From contig CALRQJ020000008.1 in assembly GCA_943370285.1 (NCBI GenBank), forward strand, positions 1 to 64,000: a stretch of DNA of 64,000 nt, read 5' to 3'. A program made the position numbers and the translations under genes. The notes beneath the pieces are model-generated. The model was not told the DNA's origin. It saw only the letters and a list, made by a program, of their open reading frames with translations, and searched no databases. Positions 44,147 to 52,921 of this stretch are shown here, piece by piece. Numbering within the stretch: position 1 is the first letter of the stretch; each line of letters opens with the position of its first letter. The stretch is from CALRQJ02 sp943370285 (GTDB taxonomy: Bacteria; Bacteroidota; Bacteroidia; Chitinophagales; Chitinophagaceae).

Positions 44147-44514
44147 ACGCTTTTTTTTGTTGTGTAGGTTTAGGTATAAATGGCTAATACCGGATTAAAT
44201 CGACACACTTGCAACGGCTCGTATGCTTGCCTTTCTTAGAATAATTTGGATGGGTAGGGGAAGGGATACGGATTTAAAAAACGGGACTCCACAAGTAAAA
44301 TCTTACTTGCTCAAGTATTGGAGACGAGTATCTTTTTACAATGGTTGCAAAGCAGGGTGCTTTTTTGCAATTTTTCGTAGGAGAAATACTTGTAGTGAAG
44401 TGTTCAAAACTGTCGAGCTGGGAATAGAAATGATATCATTTAACAATAAACTTTAATTAAAAAAAAGGGCAAAGCAATCGCTTCACCCTTTTCTAGTTTA
44501 TACGGCAAGAGGAT
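44147..44514. other. Gene-free stretch between the two T9SS genes
   Basis: 368 bp holding the terminator of the upstream gene (44457-44492) and presumably the promoter of the downstream one, though no clear TAnnTTTG box was found. A perfect 7-bp hairpin CAAGTAA-AATC-TTACTTG lies at 44292-44309. An imperfect TTGCAAAGCA...TGCTTTTTTGCAA fold lies at about 44345-44370. Open frames here show no protein-like composition. Confidence 0.5.
44457..44492 (-). terminator. Terminator of the 1742-residue T9SS gene
   Basis: AAAAGGG (44463-44469) pairs with CCCTTTT (44486-44492), with AGC/GCT inside an internal loop. On the minus strand it runs into a T tract. 22 bp after the stop. Confidence 0.8.
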
Positions 44515-47500
44515 TTATTGTACAATTAACTTTTCAGTCCATTGTTGCTGTTTACCCATTACTGTTACCAAATAGGTTCCTTTTGGTAATTTTCTTACAA
44601 AAGATACAGCCGCAGTATTTCCTGATTTATTGGTTGATGTTATCGGCTCTATTTTACCTGATGAGTGTCGCACTACAATGCTATAAGGTCCGCCAGCCGG
44701 CAGTTGAATGCTAAACGAAGTTTGATAACTCAGCGGATTGGGATATAGCAAGGGTTTTGATGCTTTTTTTTCAGGTGTTACAGTTTTCTGATTGTTGGTG
44801 ATAGCAGGTGCAACAGTTCTGCAAGTTGTCAATCGAATAACAGCTGCAACATTGGTATAAGCAACAGCACTGCATGTTGTACTGCTTACTTTCAATCGAT
44901 AATATTTATTTTCTGTTAGTGTTGGCGGCTGATAATTATTGTTGGTAGCACCACCAATATCACTCCAAGGACCATTACTGTTATCTGCTACTTGCCATTG
45001 GTAAGTAACCGTTCCGGGTGTATAGTGACAATTAGTAGCCAATGAAAGCAAGCTTGGCGTTACATTAGTACATAATTCTTGCGACATTGGTGTAATAGCA
45101 CCTGATTCAATTGCAGGATACACATGAATGATTACTTCATTTGAATAAGCCACATTACCACAAGCATCAGTAACTTTTCTACGATATTTACTCGTTACAT
45201 TGATAGGAGCTGGCAAGTAATTAGACATGGTTGCACCGTTAATTATCACCCATGCATTACCATCCCATAATTCCCACTGGTAATTCAAATTGCCATTACC
45301 ACAGGCATTTACTACATCTACAATTCCACTTGGTAAACTAGTATTGCTACAAGTAATAAATGGTCCGGATACTAAACCGCCTTTCAGTGGAATAACTGCA
45401 GTTGAACTGATATTAGCGGTAATCTCGTTACTGAAAGCCATTCTACCACAAGCATCGGAAACTTTTCTTCTAAAACTAGTAGTGACATTAATATTTCCAT
45501 GTGTATATGTAGTAGTAGTTGCGTTAGCAATATCTACCCAACCACTACCATTATTTATTTGCCATTGATAGTTTAAGGTACTACCGCCGGTAGCGTCTGC
45601 TTGGCTGTTGATTAATCCAACATTGATGGAATTAGCAGCACAAGTAAACGATGTATTGAAAGCAATTATTCCACCATTTAAAGTTGCTGCAACAACAGTA
45701 TAACTCAGTTCATTGGAGAAGGCGATATTGCCCATTCTATCAATGGTTTTTCTTCTGAATTTAGTATCAATTGTAATGGCAGTTGGTATCAAATCTGGAT
45801 TGGTTGCTCCGGGAATAATTGTCCAATTACCTAATGTTGTATTCCACATTTGCCATTCGTAAGTATAGGGCTGAACACCATCACTAGATGCAGCACTTAC
45901 AAAAATGGCAGCAGGTGTTGCCGGTAATATTACACAGGTAGCAGTGGTTGCAATACCTCCGCCAAACAAATTAGAAACAGTTTGATTTGTTGTGATGGTT
46001 AGTGACACGATATTGCTAAACGCTTCGCCATTACAACCGGCATCTATTGCTTTTAAGCGATAATAAATGGTGAAAGGATTGGCTGAAGCTGCCGGAAGAT
46101 AGCTGTCAGTAGTTGCACCTAAAATATCTGACCAAGGACCATTACTATTCGATGCTTCCTGCCATTGGTAAGTGAAATTGCCTGAACCGCCGGTGAAGTT
46201 AGTGGTTACAGCAAAAGGCAATGTTGGTGCTAAATTTGCGATAATGGTTTGACTACTCGGACTAATCGTTCCTGCAATGATAGCTGCATTAACCGTAAAT
46301 ATAATTTCGTTTGAATAAGCAGTTTGATTGCTTCTGTCAGAAGTTTTTCTACGGAATTTAGTAGTAACTGTTATTGCCTCCGGTTGGTAAGAAGCAGCAT
46401 TGGCACCGGGAATTATTTCCCAATTACCAGAATTTGCTGTCCACTTTTCCCAAGCAAAAACATAGGGTTGAAGCCCATCACTGGAAGCTGCATTTTCTGT
46501 AATTAGCGGCGGTTGATTGCCACTTGTTACGCATAAATTACTGCTCGTAATACCTCCACCAAATAATGGCGAAACATTGGGTGGTAAAGGATTTACGGTT
46601 ACAGTTGCAATTACATCTTCATTGGTTTTGTTACAAAGGTCTTCCCTAGCAATTCTTTTGAAATAAGTTGTTTGGGTTATTGGACCGGGTTGATAACTTC
46701 TTGCTGTTGCACCTTGAATATTGGTCCATGGACCATTTAGATTGGTGGCCGATTGCCATTGGTAAGTGATATTAACTGCTATATCTCCGGCATCAGGGTT
46801 AAATGTACCGGTATGATAAGCATTAGTAGTATTGGTAATGTTTGCAGGTGTGTTACCCGAAAAAATAGTTTGATTAGTTGGACTTACTGCACCCCCGGCA
46901 ATATCTTGTACAGCAACCATTTTAGTTGTGGTGCTGATGGTAACACCACATCCATCTGTAGCTTTTCGGCTATAATTTCCTTGGTAATTGCTTGCCGTAA
47001 ATAAACCGGCTAAATTTTCATTTGAACTTGGATTTGTTACTGCAACATTATCTCTTTCCCATATATAACTATACGGTAGTTTACCTCCCGATGCTGCAGT
47101 ACCGCCCACATATATTGTTGGGGTAGAAGCACTACAAATAAGTGGTGTAATAGTAATGGTACCGGGATCAAATGTTTGACTGTAAACGCTTAGGGCAACA
47201 ATATTAGAATACACTACCGCATTAGTAGCATCAGTAGCTTTTCTTCTAAATTCACTAGCTGTTGTCAGATTAGTTGTATAATCAATGCCATTGGCGCCAT
47301 TAATATCTGTCCAATTTCCGGCACCCATTTTACTTTGCCATTGGTAGACTAATGGTGCAGTTCCGCCTGTTGCAGCGGTGTTTGAACTAATAGTAAACGA
47401 CTCATTAGCACAAAGTACTGAAACGGATGGAATGGTAATGCTGCCGGCTGTAAGTGTTATTGGTGTTGGCGTAAAGTTGGTAAACACAACACTCAAATTA

Positions 47501-49743
47501 ACAGGAGAGCCGGGAAATAATGGGTTAATTACATCCATCATCCATAACTCAATTTCTGATTGAGCATTCAGCGAAATATTGGTAAATGTTGGTGCGATAA
47601 ATGCAGTGTATGGGCTGAAATTATTATACAATGTTTGTCCGTTAACGACTACTTTAAAGCGGCCATAATTTTTCCCTCCAATTGTAAAGGTGTAAGTGCC
47701 TGCATCAAAACCTTGCCTTTTTGCAATCAATGTAAATTCATCGGTATTTACCCCGCAGCCGGTCCAGCTTGTAATGGCAGGTGACGCTCCATTAGCACTC
47801 GAAGGTGATGTCGATTCTGACCAATGCACATTGGTATTAAAATTTAAAGTACTATTTTCTGCTTCGTAAAAACCACGATACACTAAATTATTTACATTAT
47901 CCGATAAACCATTGTAACCTCTAAACACCCATCGGTTAGTGATTGTTCCCGGTTCAGATGCACTCAAATTAATGGCTGCCGGATTGCTATAACCCGAGCA
48001 AGTACCTAAGTTTACAAATACCCTATAACTGCCATTTGTTGTGGCTACATAGCTGTTGGTAGTGGCTGAAGGTATATCCGTCCAATTACTATTGATGAGT
48101 TGTTGCCATTGGTAGGTAGCACCGTTCAAATTGGTGGCCCTAATGGTAGCAGATTGACAGCCGTTGTATGCAATTGGGGAGGTAATGATACCTGCAAGAT
48201 CAATGACTGCAATTTCAATTTCGTTGGAGTAAGTAACTGCAGAAACCGCATCTGTTACTTTTCTTCTATACCTTGTTGTTTGGGTAATGGTAGGTGTAGT
48301 ATACGTTGCTGAATTGGCAGATGAAATATCTGTCCAATTGCCATTGCCCACTTTTGATTGCCAAGTATAAGTAAGTGGACTACTGCCACCGCTTGCTGCA
48401 AGGTCCGAGTTGAAAGTAGCTGTACCACTGTTGCAAAAAAGTGGCGTTGTGGTACTGATAGTGCCGCCTGTAAGATCGGTTACAGTAATGGTAACAACAT
48501 AGGTGTATGCATCAGGACAAGTATAATTCACCGCCCTTCTTCTGTAATAGGTAGTTTGCGTTAGCGCCGGTGGCTGATAGGTTAAGCCGGTTGCACCATT
48601 TATATTAGACCAATTAATGTTATTAGTACTTACTTGCCAATTAATTTCATTGGCATTTTCAGGAGAAGAAAAATTGGTGAGTAAGGCAGGAGTTCCACCA
48701 AAACCAATATTTTGGTTACTTCCTATAGCTCCTGCGTACAAAGGGTTATAAAAATTATGCGTTACTTCATTTGAATAAACAACGGTACCACAGGCATCAG
48801 TAAGTCTTCTTCTAAATTTTGTTCCGGATGGAATATTCCCTATTCGATAATAGGTTGCATTAGTATTTGTACCAGGGGCATTACTCCAATTAGTTAAGTT
48901 GGGTTCTTTTTTTTCCCACAAATAGTAATAGGGTATTGTACCTCCACTACTTTGTGGATCTGGACTGTATATTGTAAATTCATAATTACATTGCGATAGG
49001 TCATAATACATTTGGACTCCAGATGACACTAATGGGCTGGTAGAACAAGGGTTTACATTTACGGTACTTACATTTGTTGACAGGTTATTACAACCAAATG
49101 TTACAGGCACATTTACAGTTCTTCTATAATACCTGCTTTCAGTAAGTGCCGGTGGCTGATAAGTACCAAGACTGCCATTTGCATTTGGAATAATCGTCCA
49201 CGGCCCCGTTGCGCTGCTTGAACTTTCCCATTGCCCACTTTCTATGGGTATTCCGTTTAAATCGAAATTGGTGGTTTGTGTGATAATGGCCGGTGCGGTA
49301 TTGTACGCAATGGTTTGGTTGGTAGGACTAATTACACCAAGCACCGGTTGAACCAGTGTAAATGTCATTATAGTTGAGTAGGCAATCGCACCTGTTCCAT
49401 CTACTACTTTTCTTCTAAATTGAGTAGATTCAGTAGCATAAAAAGGAGGCATATAACCAGTAGTGTTGGGCACTGGCGTGCCGTCGGTATAATCCGTCCA
49501 ATCTTGTGTAGCTGTCTTGTATTGAGGGTAATACAAATAATTTCCATCACCGCCACTAGCTAAAGTTGAAGGTCCGGATAAAGATATATTTCCTGGAGAA
49601 CACCGCCTTACTTCGGTATTACCGTTAAATGCTGCACCGGATGCCATTGTTATGGTTCCGCCTTGAAGGGCTTGCCCTTCTGCTTCCAAACTACTAAAAA
49701 CGCCTATAAAACTGAATAATAAAAACGGTAGCAGATAACGCAT
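44515..49743 (-). CDS. T9SS-secreted protein with about 15 Ig-like repeats and a PA14-like insert
   Basis: 1742 residues. Signal peptide (about 1-23, LEAEG). Six Ig-like modules, then an unrelated insert of about 160 residues, then nine more modules and a type A T9SS sorting domain (LLYPNP, GTYLVTV, EKLIVQ). Modules share YQWQ, GPWSDI, YQPxxLTxTTYYRR and YSNEV elements with the neighbouring gene. The insert (GTITNRWVFRGYNG, YRGFYEAENSTL, FTLIAKRQGFDAGTYTFTIGGKNYGRFKVVVNG) resembles a PA14/GLEYA-like carbohydrate-binding sandwich. Probably a long surface adhesin. Codon use is AT-rich like its neighbours, with no sign of recent transfer. Confidence 0.87.
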   Translation of the reverse strand: MRYLLPFLLFSFIGVFSSLEAEGQALQGGTITMASGAAFNGNTEVRRCSPGNISLSGPSTLASGGDGNYLYYPQYKTATQDWTDYTDGTPVPNTTGYMPPFYATESTQFRRKVVDGTGAIAYSTIMTFTLVQPVLGVISPTNQTIAYNTAPAIITQTTNFDLNGIPIESGQWESSSSATGPWTIIPNANGSLGTYQPPALTESRYYRRTVNVPVTFGCNNLSTNVSTVNVNPCSTSPLVSSGVQMYYDLSQCNYEFTIYSPDPQSSGGTIPYYYLWEKKEPNLTNWSNAPGTNTNATYYRIGNIPSGTKFRRRLTDACGTVVYSNEVTHNFYNPLYAGAIGSNQNIGFGGTPALLTNFSSPENANEINWQVSTNNINWSNINGATGLTYQPPALTQTTYYRRRAVNYTCPDAYTYVVTITVTDLTGGTISTTTPLFCNSGTATFNSDLAASGGSSPLTYTWQSKVGNGNWTDISSANSATYTTPTITQTTRYRRKVTDAVSAVTYSNEIEIAVIDLAGIITSPIAYNGCQSATIRATNLNGATYQWQQLINSNWTDIPSATTNSYVATTNGSYRVFVNLGTCSGYSNPAAINLSASEPGTITNRWVFRGYNGLSDNVNNLVYRGFYEAENSTLNFNTNVHWSESTSPSSANGASPAITSWTGCGVNTDEFTLIAKRQGFDAGTYTFTIGGKNYGRFKVVVNGQTLYNNFSPYTAFIAPTFTNISLNAQSEIELWMMDVINPLFPGSPVNLSVVFTNFTPTPITLTAGSITIPSVSVLCANESFTISSNTAATGGTAPLVYQWQSKMGAGNWTDINGANGIDYTTNLTTASEFRRKATDATNAVVYSNIVALSVYSQTFDPGTITITPLICSASTPTIYVGGTAASGGKLPYSYIWERDNVAVTNPSSNENLAGLFTASNYQGNYSRKATDGCGVTISTTTKMVAVQDIAGGAVSPTNQTIFSGNTPANITNTTNAYHTGTFNPDAGDIAVNITYQWQSATNLNGPWTNIQGATARSYQPGPITQTTYFKRIAREDLCNKTNEDVIATVTVNPLPPNVSPLFGGGITSSNLCVTSGNQPPLITENAASSDGLQPYVFAWEKWTANSGNWEIIPGANAASYQPEAITVTTKFRRKTSDRSNQTAYSNEIIFTVNAAIIAGTISPSSQTIIANLAPTLPFAVTTNFTGGSGNFTYQWQEASNSNGPWSDILGATTDSYLPAASANPFTIYYRLKAIDAGCNGEAFSNIVSLTITTNQTVSNLFGGGIATTATCVILPATPAAIFVSAASSDGVQPYTYEWQMWNTTLGNWTIIPGATNPDLIPTAITIDTKFRRKTIDRMGNIAFSNELSYTVVAATLNGGIIAFNTSFTCAANSINVGLINSQADATGGSTLNYQWQINNGSGWVDIANATTTTYTHGNINVTTSFRRKVSDACGRMAFSNEITANISSTAVIPLKGGLVSGPFITCSNTSLPSGIVDVVNACGNGNLNYQWELWDGNAWVIINGATMSNYLPAPINVTSKYRRKVTDACGNVAYSNEVIIHVYPAIESGAITPMSQELCTNVTPSLLSLATNCHYTPGTVTYQWQVADNSNGPWSDIGGATNNNYQPPTLTENKYYRLKVSSTTCSAVAYTNVAAVIRLTTCRTVAPAITNNQKTVTPEKKASKPLLYPNPLSYQTSFSIQLPAGGPYSIVVRHSSGKIEPITSTNKSGNTAAVSFVRKLPKGTYLVTVMGKQQQWTEKLIVQ

Positions 49744-49879
49744 ACAATAATTTTGGTAGCCAAAAAATAGGCTTTACCATAGAATAATGCGGCATTAAAC
49801 AGAAATATGGATACGACAGGGCATAGCTTGCCCACCCTTTAGATGCAATCTAATTCTAATAGGTTGCAACAAAAAAAGT

Positions 49880-50290
49880 TTAATCTAGAAATAATTGTCT
49901 CTGCTGTGGAGAGGGTAGCATACAGGCTTCTCTTTTGCCAAACCAACGATAGCGGTTCTGCGCAATGAAGTTGTAAACCGCATCTCTAATAAAGGAGGGA
50001 ATAATGATAAAACCGAAGAGCATCGGCCAAAGGCCAGATAATTGTTTGGCTACCCTTAATGCTGCGGTACTCTTGGTGTAAATTTCGCCGTTCTCAATAA
50101 AAATAAAACTGTTGAACTCATTTTGCGGCAGTTGGTGTTGTGCCAATATCTGCTGACCATATTGGCTCTGCAAACTCGCAAACCTAAACTGCTGTTTGGT
50201 GTCTCTTTTAATCACAAACTGTACACTACTGTTGCAAAAATTGCAAACACCATCAAACAGAATAACATATTTAGGTTTGGCATTATCCAT
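49880..50290 (-). CDS. DCC family thiol-disulfide oxidoreductase-like protein (DUF393)
   Basis: 136 residues from the ATG at 50290. The frame runs back to 50314, but those bases form the YebC terminator hairpin, so the shorter start is much more likely. The DCC signature DGVCNFCNSSV carries C16 and C19 in a DxxCxxC motif; RFASLQS and a GLWPMLFGFIIIPSFIRDAVYNFIAQNRYRWFG tail complete the family pattern. Thioredoxin-like fold, actual reaction unknown. Confidence 0.88.
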   Translation of the reverse strand: MDNAKPKYVILFDGVCNFCNSSVQFVIKRDTKQQFRFASLQSQYGQQILAQHQLPQNEFNSFIFIENGEIYTKSTAALRVAKQLSGLWPMLFGFIIIPSFIRDAVYNFIAQNRYRWFGKREACMLPSPQQRQLFLD

Positions 50291-50293
50291 ATG

Positions 50294-50328
50294 TAAAAAT
50301 AACAAACCCCTCATTAGCGAGGGGTTTG
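50294..50328 (-). terminator. Terminator after the YebC gene
   Basis: CAAACCCCTC pairs perfectly with GAGGGGTTTG (10 bp, 6-base loop). On the minus strand it is followed by TTATTTTTA. 13 bp after the yebC stop. Confidence 0.9.
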
Positions 50329-50340
50329 CGAAACGTTAAT

Positions 50341-51063
50341 TTATCCCATGTTATGAAATACCTTATTTACATCATCGTCTTGTTCTAAACGTTCTATTAG
50401 TTTAGATACATCCTCGGCTTGTTCATCTGTAATAGGAACTGTAGTGGTTGGAATCCACTCTAGTTCAGCACTAATCGGGTTAATGTTTTTTTCTTCCAAC
50501 GCTTTTTGCAAGCTGCCAAAATCTACAAAGGCACAACGCAACACCAAAATAGGATTGCCATTATCGTCATTACTTTCGCCCAATTCATCCAAGCCATGAT
50601 CAATCAATTCCAGTTCTAATTCATCCATATCCAAACCTTCGGGCTTCAACTTAAACACACCCATTTTCTTAAACTGAAAACTCACACTGCCACTATTACC
50701 CAAAGCACCACCACCTTTGTTAAAATGACTTTTTACGTTCGCTACCGTACGAACATGGTTATCCGTAGCTGTTTCTACCAACAATGCCACACCATGGGGG
50801 GCATAACCTTCGTACAAAATCTCTTCGTAGTTGGTAGTGTCTTTACCTTGAGCCCTTTTAATGGCCGCTTCTACACGGTCTTTAGGCATACCCACACTTC
50901 TGGCATTTTGAAAACACCTTCTCAACGCCGGGTTGGTAGCAGGGTCAGGTCCGCCGGCTTTAACAGCAATAATAATTTCCTTTCCAACACGGGTAAACTG
51001 CTTGGCCATTCTGTCCCAGCGGGCAAACATGGTAGCTTTCCTAACTTCAAAAATCCTTCCCAT
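50341..51063 (-). CDS. YebC/PmpR (TACO1) family regulator
   Basis: 240 residues, full-length family member: VRKATMFARWDRMAKQFTRVGKEIIIAVKAGGPDP (the N-terminal KW..IK-type region), NPALRRCFQNARSVGMPKDRVEAAIKRA, YEGYAPHGVALLVETATDN, NKGGGALGNSGSVSFQF. It binds DNA and/or acts on the ribosome at difficult peptide sequences, as reported for homologues. The first residues differ from the usual MAGHSKW start. Preceded by a roughly 100-nt leader with foldable segments and a canonical promoter. Confidence 0.93.
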   Translation of the reverse strand: MGRIFEVRKATMFARWDRMAKQFTRVGKEIIIAVKAGGPDPATNPALRRCFQNARSVGMPKDRVEAAIKRAQGKDTTNYEEILYEGYAPHGVALLVETATDNHVRTVANVKSHFNKGGGALGNSGSVSFQFKKMGVFKLKPEGLDMDELELELIDHGLDELGESNDDNGNPILVLRCAFVDFGSLQKALEEKNINPISAELEWIPTTTVPITDEQAEDVSKLIERLEQDDDVNKVFHNMG

Positions 51064-51102
51064 AATTATGCTTTAATACTATTTTTGGTAATCGGCTTTG
51101 GT

Positions 51103-51168
51103 GCTACTATGTAGCAGCCGTTGCGTCGCACTCTTGTACGTTTGTACTATATTGGGCTAAGCGGCTGC
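51103..51168 (-). promoter_or_regulatory. Structured leader RNA of yebC with overlapping hairpins
   Basis: GCAGCCG (51114-51120) and CGGCTGC (51162-51168) form a perfect 7-bp, GC-rich long-range stem; a GTAC-GTTT-GTAC hairpin lies inside. A second hairpin GCTAC-TAT-GTAGC (51103-51115) shares two bases with the first stem, so the two would compete. Possible cis-regulation of yebC; inference only. Confidence 0.35.
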
Positions 51169-51198
51169 AAAAATAATCTATGCCAGTCAAGCTGCCAA
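51168..51198 (-). promoter_or_regulatory. Promoter of yebC
   Basis: On the minus strand: TTG (51198-51196), 20-bp spacer, TATTTTTG (51175-51168). The -7 box is identical to that of the tRNA-Lys promoter. It lies directly after the permease terminator. Confidence 0.65.
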
Positions 51199-51201
51199 CC
51201 T

Positions 51202-51235
51202 AAAAAAATAAACCCCGCTGTTAGGGCGGGGTTTA
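51202..51235 (-). terminator. Terminator after the amino-acid permease gene
   Basis: TAAACCCCGC pairs perfectly with GCGGGGTTTA (10 bp, 7-base loop) and on the minus strand runs into a seven-T tract. Confidence 0.92.
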
Positions 51236-51241
51236 TCTCAT

Positions 51242-52777
51242 TTATTTCGATTCAAAATCAGAAGCATGAGGCAAAATCTCCGATGGATTTCGGAGTTTGC
51301 TGTTCTTTTTACTGTATAGGAAGTAAACCACAAGGCCTACTGCCATCCAGCCAAAAGCAACTTTTAGGGTTTGCATATCTAAGCCAATAATCATCAATAA
51401 GCAAATCGCTGCACCTAGAATAGATACAACAGGTGCCATCGGTGTTTTAAATGGACGTTCAATATTGGGTGATTTTATTCGCAAGATTAAAACACCAATA
51501 CTCACCAATACAAAGGCAAACAAAGTGCCAAAACTGGTTAAATCACCTGCAATATGCCCGGGCACAAATGCCGCAAATCCGCCAACAAAAACAAATAAAA
51601 TCCAGTTGGCTTTATAAGGTGTTTTGTATTTAGGGTGCAAATCGCCAAATGCTTTTGGTATTAAGCCATCGTTACTCATGGTGTAGAAAATACGGCTTTG
51701 GCCCATCAACATCACCAAAATAACAGAAGAGAAACCGGCTAAAATAGCAATCGTTACCGCTTGTGCCAGCCAACCATAACCCGTCATATAGGTAGATATG
51801 GCGTAGGCAACAGAAGCTTCACGACCTTTTTCCGGATCTACAAAATCTTTCCAATTGGCAACACCGGTTAGTACATGCCCGAATAAAATATACAAAATGG
51901 TACACACCACTAAAGAACCTAATATACCAATTGGCATGTCTTTCTTAGGATTTTTAGCTTCCTGCGCAGCGGTACTTACTGCATCAAAACCAATAAAGGC
52001 AAAGAATACAATAGCAGCACCACCTAGTACACCGCCCCAGCCATGTTTGTTCCATCCGCTGTAATCGGCAATCACTTTTCCGGCGCTATCGGTAACCGCA
52101 GCAGTACCGGCTTCAATCATGTATGGGGTATGATTTTCAGGCTTAATAAACTGCCAACCAATGGCAATGAATAAAATTACAATAGCCACTTTCACAAATA
52201 CAATCACCATGTTAACAATGGCAGATTCTTGTGTGCCCTTGATTAACAACATGGTTAATAATAACAATATTACTAATGCAGGTGCATTGATAATACCTTG
52301 GTGTAACACACCGGCACTATCGGTAAAACTTTCCATTGGCGAGTGGCACCATTCGTATGGAATGCCTCCTCCCAACAGCTTGTTTAAATATTCACTCCAA
52401 GCAATAGATACTGTGGCAGCTCCAAGGGCATATTCCATAATTAACGCCCAACCAATAATCCAGGCAATCAATTCACCCATGGTTACATAACTGTAAGCAT
52501 AAGCACTACCTGCAATGGGAATCATAGCTGCAAACTCTGCATAGCAAAGTCCAGCAAAAGCACAACCAATGGCTGCAACAATAAACGATAAAGTAACGGC
52601 TGGTCCTGCGGCTTGACCGGCAGCAGCAGCAGTACGAACAAATAATCCGGCACCAATAATAGCACCAATACCTAAAGCAATCAGGTTACCTGCACCAAGG
52701 GTACGTTTTAGCCCCTTTCCATCATCTGCAGCCTGTGCTAGCACTTGGTCAATCGGTTTTTTGACAAATAAACTCAT
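51242..52777 (-). CDS. APC-family amino acid permease
   Basis: 511 residues, about 12-13 membrane helices. Starts MSLFVKKPIDQVL, then the family core GAGNLIALGIGAIIGAGLFVRTAAAAGQAAGPAVTLSF and YAEFAAMIPIAGSAYAYSYVTMGELIAWIIGWALIMEYALG. Later AFIGFDAVSTAAQEAKNPKKDMPIGI. This is the cationic amino acid transporter (CAT/YfnA-like) branch: proton-linked or exchange uptake of amino acids at the inner membrane. A single-gene unit with own terminator; divergent from the DAACS gene. Confidence 0.92.
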   Translation of the reverse strand: MSLFVKKPIDQVLAQAADDGKGLKRTLGAGNLIALGIGAIIGAGLFVRTAAAAGQAAGPAVTLSFIVAAIGCAFAGLCYAEFAAMIPIAGSAYAYSYVTMGELIAWIIGWALIMEYALGAATVSIAWSEYLNKLLGGGIPYEWCHSPMESFTDSAGVLHQGIINAPALVILLLLTMLLIKGTQESAIVNMVIVFVKVAIVILFIAIGWQFIKPENHTPYMIEAGTAAVTDSAGKVIADYSGWNKHGWGGVLGGAAIVFFAFIGFDAVSTAAQEAKNPKKDMPIGILGSLVVCTILYILFGHVLTGVANWKDFVDPEKGREASVAYAISTYMTGYGWLAQAVTIAILAGFSSVILVMLMGQSRIFYTMSNDGLIPKAFGDLHPKYKTPYKANWILFVFVGGFAAFVPGHIAGDLTSFGTLFAFVLVSIGVLILRIKSPNIERPFKTPMAPVVSILGAAICLLMIIGLDMQTLKVAFGWMAVGLVVYFLYSKKNSKLRNPSEILPHASDFESK

Positions 52778-52921
52778 AGTACAGTTAGTTAAGTTGAATT
52801 AAATAGGTCGGAAAAATACACATTTATTGCAATCGCAAATCATTTCTTTTACAAAAGGGCCAATGCACTAATTCGTCACCAATACTTTATTATCTTATAT
52901 TGCGGCTCTATATTTTTTGCC

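Noticed and set aside
44223..44456. 77-codon frame between the two T9SS genes
   Set aside because: No start context, hairpins inside, and residue composition unlike a protein.
40553..49743. Repeated DNA stretches suggesting a CRISPR or satellite array
   Set aside because: The period is about 300 bp, in frame and diverged; it comes from Ig-like protein modules.
49822..49868. Hairpins after the DCC gene as a terminator
   Set aside because: Stems are short or imperfect and no T run follows on the minus strand.
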